A stretch of DNA of 5,700 nucleotides, taken from the NCBI GenBank assembly GCA_003520965.1, contig DOTU01000058.1, positions 1 through 5,700 of the forward strand. The letters are read 5' to 3'. Both the position numbers and the translations under genes were made by a program. Source of the DNA: Candidatus Zixiibacteriota bacterium (lineage in GTDB: Bacteria; Zixibacteria; MSB-5A5; UBA10806). The notes beneath the pieces were generated by a model that had not been told where the DNA came from, did no database searches, and was given only the letters and a program-made list of their open reading frames with translations. Below, piece by piece: positions 1-5,700 of this stretch (the first letter of the stretch is position 1; each line of letters opens with the position of its first letter).

Positions 1-2
1 CG

Positions 3-77
3 ATAATTGCCTCGTTAATTTTTCTTTTGCTGCTTTCGGTTGGAGCGGCGAAGATTGTTGCTATGATTAGAAGCTGA
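3..77 (+). CDS. Possible C-terminal end of a membrane protein (5' end outside window)
   Basis: Frame 3 is open from the window edge to a TGA at 75-77. It encodes 24 residues: a hydrophobic run (IIASLIFLLLLSVGAAKIVA) followed by a short basic end, MIRS. This is what the last transmembrane helix of an inner-membrane protein with a short positive cytoplasmic tail looks like. A strong hairpin starts about 20 bases after the stop, and the next gene converges from the other strand; both fit a gene ending here. With only 24 codons the family cannot be named, and a chance open stretch is possible. Confidence 0.4.
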   Translation: MIASLIFLLLLSVGAAKIVAMIRS

Positions 78-98
78 AACAAACAAGTAATTTATGCC

Positions 99-125
99 GG
101 GCAGGGATAATTACTATTCCTGCCC
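99..125. terminator. Intergenic hairpin between convergent genes, probable terminator
   Basis: An inverted repeat forms an 11-bp stem with one G-T wobble: GGGCAGGGATA at 99-109 against TATTCCTGCCC at 115-125, with a 5-base loop. It lies 21 bases after the stop of the plus-strand membrane-protein tail and downstream of the minus-strand genes, so it could end transcription in both directions. Neither side has a proper T-run (CTTAATATT on plus, GGCATAAATT on minus), so it is not a textbook intrinsic terminator. It may work with Rho or simply protect mRNA 3' ends. Confidence 0.55.
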
Positions 126-191
126 CTTAATATTCTGATTATCAAAAAGGCTACAAATTAGCGGCTAATCCCAATACCAAATTATCCTCGC

Positions 192-290
192 CTAATCGAT
201 AATTTTATTCTTCACCCAATTTTTCAGACCCCCGACAATTACCGGCTCCTGTGGTGCGGCTCCCTTAGGATTGATCGGAATTGGCATTTT
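192..290 (-). pseudogene. C-terminal remnant of a second Lys4/homoaconitase-type hydratase
   Basis: Read on the minus strand from about 290 to a TAG at 192-194, this stretch encodes GAAPQEPVIVGGLKNWVK and flanking residues. The intact hydratase in this window ends with GAAAQELVIVGGLENWVK. Over 26 aligned codons I count 19 identical residues and about 72% identical bases, without gaps. Both copies end within a few residues of this block (NKIID versus AKLG). Of the differing codons, about half are silent, so the donor probably diverged as a functional gene before being cut down. The swivel-domain body, the cluster cysteines and the substrate-binding residues are all missing, so no enzyme activity is possible. 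Homology stops at the prolyl oligopeptidase stop codon (290-292). A 31-residue reading frame from the ATG at 285-287 is intact, but I see no ribosome binding site for it. Confidence 0.85.
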
Positions 291-2437
291 TAGTTTTTCC
301 CAACTTTATTCCCAAAGCCATTTGGAGTAATCCCCAGAGATTTGAAAATAAATGTGTAGACATCTGTCTGTTCTTCGATAAGTTTATCGAATGGTTTTCC
401 CTGGCCGTGGCCGGCATCGCTTTCCACACGAAGAAGCTTTGGGTTTTCGCCGTCATCCTCGGCCTGTAAGGCGGCTATGAACTTGTAGGCGTGAAGGGGC
501 GCTACACGGTCATCGTTTTCACCAGCAGTAACCAATATTGGCGGATACTTATTCCAATGACTGACATTATGAACAGGTGAATAACTTTGCAACAGCTTAA
601 ATGCACTGGCATCGTTTACCGGATCGCCATATTCGTTAATCCAGATTTTTCCCACAGTAAATTCCGGAAAGCGGAGCATATCGGTAACTGGAACTTTGCA
701 AACGACAGCGCCGAATAGTTTGGGATTTTGTTCCACTGAGACGGCGGTAAGCAACCCGCCGTTGCTTCCACCTATGATCGCCAATTTCGATGCATTTGTA
801 ATCTGGTTTTTTATAAGCCATTTGGCGGCATTGGCGAAATCATCAAAACTTGTCTGCTTATAAGGTCCCCACCCGGCCCAGTGCCAGTTATGCCCGTATT
901 CTCCCCCGCCTCGGATATTCGCTACTGCGTAAATGCCACCATTTTCAAGCCAGAAACAAAGTGATGGAGAAAAATGTGGCACTTCGCTTCTGCCGAATCC
1001 ACCATATCCATAGAGTAAGGCGGGGGCGGTGCCATCCATAGGGAGGTTTTTATTGCAGGTTATGAACATTGGTATTTTAACCCCGCCGAATGATTTATAA
1101 AATGTTTGAATCGTTACATAAGACGAGAAATCAAAATCGAAACTGCTTTTATTAAACTGTTTAAATTCCCCGTTGTAGAAGTTGTAGATGTAGGTTGTCG
1201 GTGGATAAACAAATGATTCAAATCCCATATACAATATCGAATCTTCACGGCTACCGTCAAGACCGGAAATCATCCCCATAGTGGGCAATTCTAATCCTTT
1301 TATAAACTGCCCTTTTAGATCGAGTATTTTAAGCTTATGATAGGCGCTCTCCATATAGGCGATTACAAAACAGTTATTTACAAGGGCGACATAATCAATT
1401 ACGATATCGCCCGCTGGAATTATTTCCCGCCAATATTTCTGATCCGGCTTTTCAAGATCGATGGATATAACTTTTCCTCCAGGTGCTTTAAGGCCGGTAT
1501 GGAAAAAGAAAGTTGAGCCAATATTATCGATATAGGTATAATAACTATGCTCATCGTGCATCACCCGTTGAAACTTATTGGATTTGCCAAATTCGAGATA
1601 GTAAAGGTCAACCTTATAATCAAAACGATTTCTAACTTCGAGCATCAGGTATTTCTGATCATGTGTCACATAATGGGATAAGTTGACTTCTTCATTCTCG
1701 GGAACTTCAAAAACCACGGAATCGGCTGATTGCGGCGTACCAATTTTATGCCAATAGAGTTTATTCTGCTTGTATTCATCATCCGAGGAGACTGTACCCG
1801 GTTCAGGCCATCTGTTGTAATAAATTCCAGAATCGTTTGGAGCCCAGGCGAGATTGACAAACTTACATCCCTTCAGAACCTCATCGAAATCATACGAGGC
1901 ATCTATATCGCGCAAATGAATCTCCTGCCAATCGCTGCCGCCGATAGATAGCGCATACGCCAGATATCGAGCATCATGGCTGACTTCCCAGGCCGTCAAC
2001 GCGGTTGTGCCGATACTATTTATTGTATTGGGATCAACTACCACGCTTGGCTCGCTGTCGATGGAATTTTTCATAAAGAGGATACCCTGGCTTTTCCCTG
2101 TTGGCCTTTGGAAATAGAAATATCGATTGTCCCTGCGAGCCGGCAAAATATTTAGGGGATAATCAAATAACTCGGTCATGCGCTCTTTGATCGCCGGCCG
2201 AAACGAGATCGAATCAAGGTAGGAGTGCAGGAGGCTATTCTGAGAATCCGCCCAGGCTTGTACCTCCGGCGAGTCCTTCTGCTCCAGCCATCGATAAGGA
2301 TCAAATACTTTTTGGCCATGATAGAAATCAACAACATTACCAGTTTTTGTTTTTGGGTAATTGATCTTCTGAGCAAAAGTAAAAGAATATGATAACAATA
2401 ATATAAGTACGACGACACCTAATTGTCTCCTATTCAT
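290..2437 (-). CDS. Prolyl oligopeptidase (S9A serine peptidase), exported
   Basis: This 715-residue protein matches prolyl oligopeptidases in length (about 710) and in motif order. Residues 1-23 form a signal peptide (MNRRQ, a hydrophobic stretch, then SFTFAQ), with cleavage likely near residue 22, so it should act in the periplasm or outside the cell. The N-terminal part has the family's FDPYRWLE motif (45-52). A seven-bladed propeller is expected at about 95-450, followed by the alpha/beta-hydrolase domain. Catalytic residues by motif are Ser558 (GGSNGG), Asp642 (NDDRV) and His677 (AGHGQGKP), with YGYGGF at 476-481, Trp599 and Arg644 as expected substrate-pocket residues. The family cleaves after proline in short peptides. 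The start is supported by AGGA at 2444-2447, six bases upstream. A candidate promoter lies in the 96-base gap behind the hydratase gene. The last 12 or so residues (PNGFGNKVGKN) extend past the usual family end and run into the hydratase remnant. Confidence 0.96.
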   Translation of the reverse strand: MNRRQLGVVVLILLLSYSFTFAQKINYPKTKTGNVVDFYHGQKVFDPYRWLEQKDSPEVQAWADSQNSLLHSYLDSISFRPAIKERMTELFDYPLNILPARRDNRYFYFQRPTGKSQGILFMKNSIDSEPSVVVDPNTINSIGTTALTAWEVSHDARYLAYALSIGGSDWQEIHLRDIDASYDFDEVLKGCKFVNLAWAPNDSGIYYNRWPEPGTVSSDDEYKQNKLYWHKIGTPQSADSVVFEVPENEEVNLSHYVTHDQKYLMLEVRNRFDYKVDLYYLEFGKSNKFQRVMHDEHSYYTYIDNIGSTFFFHTGLKAPGGKVISIDLEKPDQKYWREIIPAGDIVIDYVALVNNCFVIAYMESAYHKLKILDLKGQFIKGLELPTMGMISGLDGSREDSILYMGFESFVYPPTTYIYNFYNGEFKQFNKSSFDFDFSSYVTIQTFYKSFGGVKIPMFITCNKNLPMDGTAPALLYGYGGFGRSEVPHFSPSLCFWLENGGIYAVANIRGGGEYGHNWHWAGWGPYKQTSFDDFANAAKWLIKNQITNASKLAIIGGSNGGLLTAVSVEQNPKLFGAVVCKVPVTDMLRFPEFTVGKIWINEYGDPVNDASAFKLLQSYSPVHNVSHWNKYPPILVTAGENDDRVAPLHAYKFIAALQAEDDGENPKLLRVESDAGHGQGKPFDKLIEEQTDVYTFIFKSLGITPNGFGNKVGKN

Positions 2438-2471
2438 TTATCATCCTATCGAATAAAATAAATTCTATCCA

Positions 2472-2500
2472 TAAATATGATAAATATCGCGTGGCGTCAA
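2472..2500 (-). promoter_or_regulatory. Candidate sigma-70-type promoter for the prolyl oligopeptidase gene
   Basis: On the minus strand TTGACG (2495-2500) matches five of six bases of the -35 consensus. Seventeen bases on is TATTTA (2472-2477), a poor -10; CATATT at 15-base spacing is a slightly better match. Transcription from here would give a leader of roughly 30 bases carrying the AGGA ribosome binding site. The position, in the gap after the hydratase stop, is sensible, but AT-rich spacers often produce such matches and the -10 is weak. Confidence 0.4.
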
Positions 2501-2533
2501 GTAAGAATCATAAATCTTGAATTGAAGGATCGG

Positions 2534-4501
2534 TTATCCCAGCTTGGCCTTTACCCAATTCTCCAGACCGCCGACAATTACCAACTCCTGCGCGGCCGCG
2601 CCAACGGGATCGATCGGATAGGTTTTATTATCGGCCTCAATTCGCGATTTGGCGAAATCAACGGTGGCCTCAATACCGGTTTTGATCGATAACTTCGCGC
2701 TTCCAAATTTAGCTTTCAAATCTTTCACTAATTCCGGGGCCTCGATAACGAGGAATCCGTTGTTGATCGCGTTGCGTTTATATGTCTCCGAAAATGAGCC
2801 AGCGATAACCAGGCGAATCCCTCGATACTTCAAGGCCGTTGCCGCCTGCTCGCGCGAGCTTCCGGTGCCGAAATTAAATCCGCCAATAAGGATATCGCCT
2901 TCTTTGACAATCTTGCCGAATTCAGGATCGTAATTTTCCATGACTACCTGCGCTTGCTGAGCGGGAGTAAAATCATCGATATAGGTATACTTACCGGGGA
3001 AAATACCATCGGTATTGAGATTGTCCTGATAGCAGAAGATGATCTCCCCCGTAATCGATTCGGGGAAACCATTGAGAATTTTTACCGCCGTTACTGCCGA
3101 TTTGTTTTTGGGACGAACATGGATTTCCCCCTTTGGTGGAAGCGGACTAAAATCGCCGGGCAGATCAATCACGCCGGCTATCGCCGAGGCGGCCACCACG
3201 GCCGGTGAGGCCAGATATGTCTCCGCTTTGGACGAGCCCATCCGCCCTTTGAAATTGCGATTGGTGGCCGAGATACCGATCTCGCCGTCCTGCAACAGCC
3301 CCTTGCCGAGCCCGATACATGGCCCGCATCCGGGTGGAAGCGCAATCGCTCCGGCAGTTAGAAGCGTTTGCCAGTCACCGCGACGTTCGCTCTCCGCCTG
3401 CACTTCGCTTGAGGCGGCAGCGATATAAAACTCCACACCGTCGGCCACATGCTTGCCCTTTACTACCTCAGCTGCTTGGGCCAAATCGTCAACCCGACTA
3501 TTGACACATGAGACCAGATAGGCCTTGTGAATCTTGACTTTCTTGTTTCGCATCTCGCTGACAGGGGTCATTGTCTTGACATTATTAGGACCAGAGATGC
3601 TTGGTTGTACTGAAGCAAGGTCGAGCGATAACTCTTTGGCATAATGAGCATTAGTATCGGCTCTTAAAGCGCTACTTTTAAGCTCGGCCAGACGCTTTTC
3701 ATTAATTCTTGGATGAACACCTTTATTGTCACTATCCGACGGCACCCCGGCAAGCCCGCGCCCCTGAATAAATTTGTTGCGCATAGAAAGCCAATTTAGA
3801 GTCACCTCATCGATCGGGAAAATACCGACCAAGGCCCCCCATTCGGTGGTCATATTGGCGATTGTCAGCCTCTGATCAATGCTCAGATTGGTTACACCAT
3901 CGCCCGAAAATTCGATGGCATGATTCAGTACTTCATCTTTATTGAACAGGCCGCAGAGGGTCACGATAACATCCTTACCGCTCACGCCGGGCAGAAGCAT
4001 ACCCCGTAGTTCGACTCTGGCTACAGGCGGCACCTGCCACCAGGTTCGGCCTGTGGCCCAGATAGCGGCGGCGTCAGTACGCACGATGGGAGTGCCCAGA
4101 CATCCCAGCCCCCCGTACATATTGGAGTGGCTATCGGAGGCCACTACCAGAGTGCCGGGCCAGGCATACCCCTCCTCGCATATAATCTGATGGCCGATAC
4201 CTCGTCCGGCGGGATAGAAATCGATTCCATGCTCTTTGGCGAACGATTCGATCTTGCGGTACTTTTCCAGATTCCTCTCCCCCCGATCCTGGATATCATG
4301 ATCGAGAGTGAAGACCGGCTGGCGAGGGTTGGCGACCTTTTTCGCTCCGATACTTTTAAATTTCGGAATCACTGCGCCGGTGTTATCGTGAGTCATTACG
4401 TAGGCAGGTTTGATAGACAGGTAATCTCCTGCGTGGACGACATGATCTTTCTCAACTCCCACCGCGTATTTTTGAGCTATTTTTTCGACGAGGTTTTGCA
4501 T
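2534..4501 (-). CDS. Lys4-type homoaconitase / aconitase-family Fe-S hydratase
   Basis: From the ATG at 4499-4501 this is a 655-residue single-chain aconitase-superfamily enzyme. Likely 4Fe-4S ligands are Cys332 (SCVNSR), Cys392 and Cys395 (GCGPCIG). The substrate-site stretch NRNFKGRMGS lies at 414-423, and the C-terminal swivel domain carries FGTGSSREQAA at 544-554. Long blocks recall the fungal homoaconitase Lys4: YPAGRGIGHQI, TIANMTTEWGAL, CGLFNKDEVLNHAIEF, FYIAAASSE and DNLNTDGIFPGKYTY. Lys4 interconverts cis-homoaconitate and homoisocitrate in the alpha-aminoadipate lysine pathway; a role as the TCA-cycle aconitase is equally possible here, and no neighbour decides it. The open frame continues 43 codons upstream, but family proteins begin near this QNLVEKI segment, and GGGGAG at 4505-4510 supports this start. 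One oddity is Val333, where the family normally has Thr after the first cluster cysteine. The protein should be cytoplasmic. Confidence 0.93.
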   Translation of the reverse strand: MQNLVEKIAQKYAVGVEKDHVVHAGDYLSIKPAYVMTHDNTGAVIPKFKSIGAKKVANPRQPVFTLDHDIQDRGERNLEKYRKIESFAKEHGIDFYPAGRGIGHQIICEEGYAWPGTLVVASDSHSNMYGGLGCLGTPIVRTDAAAIWATGRTWWQVPPVARVELRGMLLPGVSGKDVIVTLCGLFNKDEVLNHAIEFSGDGVTNLSIDQRLTIANMTTEWGALVGIFPIDEVTLNWLSMRNKFIQGRGLAGVPSDSDNKGVHPRINEKRLAELKSSALRADTNAHYAKELSLDLASVQPSISGPNNVKTMTPVSEMRNKKVKIHKAYLVSCVNSRVDDLAQAAEVVKGKHVADGVEFYIAAASSEVQAESERRGDWQTLLTAGAIALPPGCGPCIGLGKGLLQDGEIGISATNRNFKGRMGSSKAETYLASPAVVAASAIAGVIDLPGDFSPLPPKGEIHVRPKNKSAVTAVKILNGFPESITGEIIFCYQDNLNTDGIFPGKYTYIDDFTPAQQAQVVMENYDPEFGKIVKEGDILIGGFNFGTGSSREQAATALKYRGIRLVIAGSFSETYKRNAINNGFLVIEAPELVKDLKAKFGSAKLSIKTGIEATVDFAKSRIEADNKTYPIDPVGAAAQELVIVGGLENWVKAKLG

Positions 4502-4504
4502 GAT

Positions 4505-4510
4505 CTCCCC
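4505..4510 (-). promoter_or_regulatory. Ribosome binding site fixing the hydratase start
   Basis: GGGGAG on the minus strand lies three bases before the ATG at 4499-4501. The spacing is short but usable. It favours this start over the upstream in-frame ATG at 4628-4630, which lies inside the 3' end of the neighbouring gene and would add an AT-rich hydrophobic leader with no family counterpart. Confidence 0.6.
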
Positions 4511-4607
4511 AAAAGCCGAATTGTTGAAATTATTTATGAATAATATAATGATTAATAACTTGAAGAAAAGTATGATTTTTAATGAAAAAGGGGCTAAATA
4601 CTTATCA

Positions 4608-5273
4608 TTATCTCGCGATATCCCTATCAATTGATGGCCAGCAGAAAATGATGAAATTAATTTTGGTTGTGAAATTTGGCAAAATTGTAACCGGTTTTAT
4701 ACTTGTCTTGGAATACCCTACAATTCTACACGAAAATTCATATCTTCCGGCTGGGATATTTGGGATTTTATAATTTCCATTTGAATCGCAAGTAGTGCCT
4801 ATTTGTGTTCCCTCTGCCTGCACGATAATGCCCGGAAAAGTATTGCCAGAAATTTCAGATATTCTTCCTTCTAAAGAACCAATTCCAGATAATGATTCGG
4901 GAAACGCCGACTCTGGATACAATGTAAATTTGTAATCAAAAGACCCTTCTGGATCATTATTCCACTGCTCATATAAACAGGCACTGAATTTAGAATACCC
5001 ATTTGCCTCAACAGACAAATCACCTTGCGTAAATGCTGATTCGTTAAATCGAAAAACGCCATTTTTATCGGTAGTGAATTTCTTACGATTTCCATTGTAC
5101 TCGACGCTGACGACAGCCCTGAGAATTGGTTTGCCTGATGGGTCTACAACCATACCGTTTGATAAGTTATTCACTAGAGATTGTGTATAACATGACGACG
5201 CAAATACCATTGCCAACAATACGGCGACAAAATGAATTCTTTTTTTGTTCGATATCTGTATCATTTTATTCAT
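4608..5273 (-). CDS. Secreted protein with two carboxypeptidase-regulatory-like domains
   Basis: This 221-residue protein starts with a charged segment and a hydrophobic core (HFVAVLLAMVFASSC), giving a secretion signal. Cys28 after ASS could be a lipoprotein cysteine, but position -3 is Ala, so the lipobox is weak. Two beta-sandwich repeats of the CarboxypepD_reg type follow. The first is about 38-95 (GMVVDPSGKPI, TTDKNGVFRF, VEANGYS). The second is about 133-209 (SLEGRISE, AEGTQIGTTCDSNGNYKI, PNIPAGRYEF, IVGYSK). Such domains usually sit in front of outer-membrane receptors or in surface lipoproteins; here they stand alone, and the protein ends 12 residues after the last expected strand with a polar tail. 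No catalytic motif is visible. The start has AGGT four bases upstream. The gene looks more AT-rich than the flanking enzyme genes. The upstream gene ends in its own terminator, so this gene probably has its own promoter, which I could not locate convincingly. Confidence 0.85.
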   Translation of the reverse strand: MNKMIQISNKKRIHFVAVLLAMVFASSCYTQSLVNNLSNGMVVDPSGKPILRAVVSVEYNGNRKKFTTDKNGVFRFNESAFTQGDLSVEANGYSKFSACLYEQWNNDPEGSFDYKFTLYPESAFPESLSGIGSLEGRISEISGNTFPGIIVQAEGTQIGTTCDSNGNYKIPNIPAGRYEFSCRIVGYSKTSIKPVTILPNFTTKINFIIFCWPSIDRDIAR

Positions 5274-5343
5274 GATTACCTATCACAGATAATACAGATT
5301 GTAAATGAATTTATTCCGAATTGGATAGAAGGGAAATCAAAAG

Positions 5344-5379
5344 TGCCTCAGGATGTCGGAAGCCTTCCATCCTGAGGCA
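5344..5379 (-). terminator. Intrinsic terminator after the TGS-domain GTPase gene
   Basis: A perfect 12-bp inverted repeat (TGCCTCAGGATG at 5344-5355, CATCCTGAGGCA at 5368-5379) encloses a 12-base loop. On the minus strand it begins 20 bases after the GTPase stop and is followed by CTTTTGATTT, a short T-rich run. The plus-strand flank has no T-run, so the direction is minus. It separates the GTPase gene from the secreted protein gene downstream. Confidence 0.8.
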
Positions 5380-5399
5380 TATCTAACCACAATCATATA

Positions 5400-5700
5400 T
5401 CAAATATGAAATTCGATGATATCGCCATCGGATAGAACGTAGTTGTTTTTCACGCGTTGGCCCTCGAATTTGCCTTTGCCCCAAACCTTGGCAAACTGCA
5501 GCTTGTAGGCGAAATCCTTATGCAGCATAACCGCGGCTTGCTCGACTGTGCCGCCGATTGGCAGAATAATCGGATCGATATATTCCACATCATGGCCGAT
5601 CCGCTTGGTGTAAACGCGGATGATTTTCATGGCATTGAAAATGGCGGCCCGGAAATTATTTAGGGAGTCGTCGTCAAGAAGCGAAGTTGGGACAATCACG
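5400..5700 (-). CDS. C-terminal part of a DRG/Obg-like GTPase with TGS domain (5' end outside window)
   Basis: The last 100 or so codons of a gene enter from the right edge and stop at 5400-5402. After a helical linker (SLNNFRAAIFNAMK) comes IIRVYTKRIG, the junction into the TGS domain seen in DRG-type GTPases, then ILPIGGTVEQAAVMLHKDF, AKVWGKGKFEGQRV and a DGDIIEFHI end. The order RVYTK, G-T-V-E, VWGK, G-Q-R-V, L-x-D-x-D-I/V matches the C-terminus of DRG-family translational GTPases. The G domain itself is outside the window. The TGS domain in this family is thought to contact RNA or ribosome-bound partners. The GTG at 5697-5699 is an internal valine codon rather than a start, because the linker before the TGS domain is already in progress there. 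An intrinsic terminator follows. Confidence 0.85.
   Translation of the reverse strand, partial: VIVPTSLLDDDSLNNFRAAIFNAMKIIRVYTKRIGHDVEYIDPIILPIGGTVEQAAVMLHKDFAYKLQFAKVWGKGKFEGQRVKNNYVLSDGDIIEFHI

Noticed and set aside
157..169. Palindrome ATTAGC-G-GCTAAT, followed on the minus strand by a TTTTT run about 8 bases on; possible terminator for the prolyl oligopeptidase gene.
   Set aside because: As a hairpin it has only five mostly A-T pairs and a three-base loop, and the T-run is not adjacent. The hairpin at 99-125 is the stronger candidate.
2501..2533. Possible terminator after the hydratase gene (TCAAG and CTTGA, 14-base loop).
   Set aside because: Five-base stem with a long loop and no T-run; not supportable.
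3039..3428. Long plus-strand open frame inside the hydratase gene (129 codons).
   Set aside because: It is antisense to strongly conserved hydratase sequence, shows no recognisable domain, and is best explained by codon composition of the real gene.
4502..4630. N-terminal 43-codon extension of the hydratase, which looks like a signal peptide (SLKIILFFKLLIIILFI).
   Set aside because: It overlaps the 3' end of the neighbouring gene, is typical AT-rich spacer translation, has no counterpart in the family, and would export a cytoplasmic Fe-S enzyme. The ATG at 4499-4501 has a ribosome binding site.
5281..5299. Direct repeat ACAGAT-AAT-ACAGAT and small inverted repeat TATC-ACA-GATA upstream of the secreted protein start; possible operator.
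   Set aside because: Units are only four to six bases long in an AT-rich spacer, and no promoter could be placed with them.

Overview
The window looks bacterial: compact genes, Shine-Dalgarno sites, an intrinsic terminator and secretion signals. Base composition is moderate, with AT-rich spacers. An exported prolyl oligopeptidase, a CarboxypepD_reg-type surface protein, a DRG/TGS-type GTPase and a Lys4-type homoaconitase suggest a Gram-negative lineage, possibly FCB-like or a candidate phylum. That placement is inference; no rRNA or other marker is present.

Layout. Positions 3-77 (+) hold what may be the last 24 codons of a membrane protein, followed by a strong hairpin at 99-125. Everything else reads on the minus strand. 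From right to left in transcription order these are: the C-terminal TGS domain of a GTPase cut by the window edge (5400-5700); its terminator (5344-5379); a small secreted protein with two carboxypeptidase-regulatory-like domains (4608-5273); a complete Lys4/homoaconitase-type Fe-S hydratase (2534-4501); a prolyl oligopeptidase with signal peptide (290-2437); and, directly behind its stop codon, a remnant of a second Lys4-type hydratase (192-290).

The main observation is that remnant. About 30 codons match the extreme C-terminus of the intact hydratase (GAAPQEPVIVGGLKNWVK against GAAAQELVIVGGLENWVK) and end at a similar place. Homology begins essentially at the prolyl oligopeptidase stop codon, so this is a rearrangement or duplication scar. 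The remnant carries silent as well as replacement differences, as expected if the donor had diverged as a working gene before it was truncated.

The genes do not form an obvious pathway. The spacers (96-126 bases), the terminator after the GTPase and a candidate promoter before the peptidase suggest mostly separate transcription units. I see no mobile element, CRISPR array, tRNA or rRNA, and no clear novel multi-gene system.
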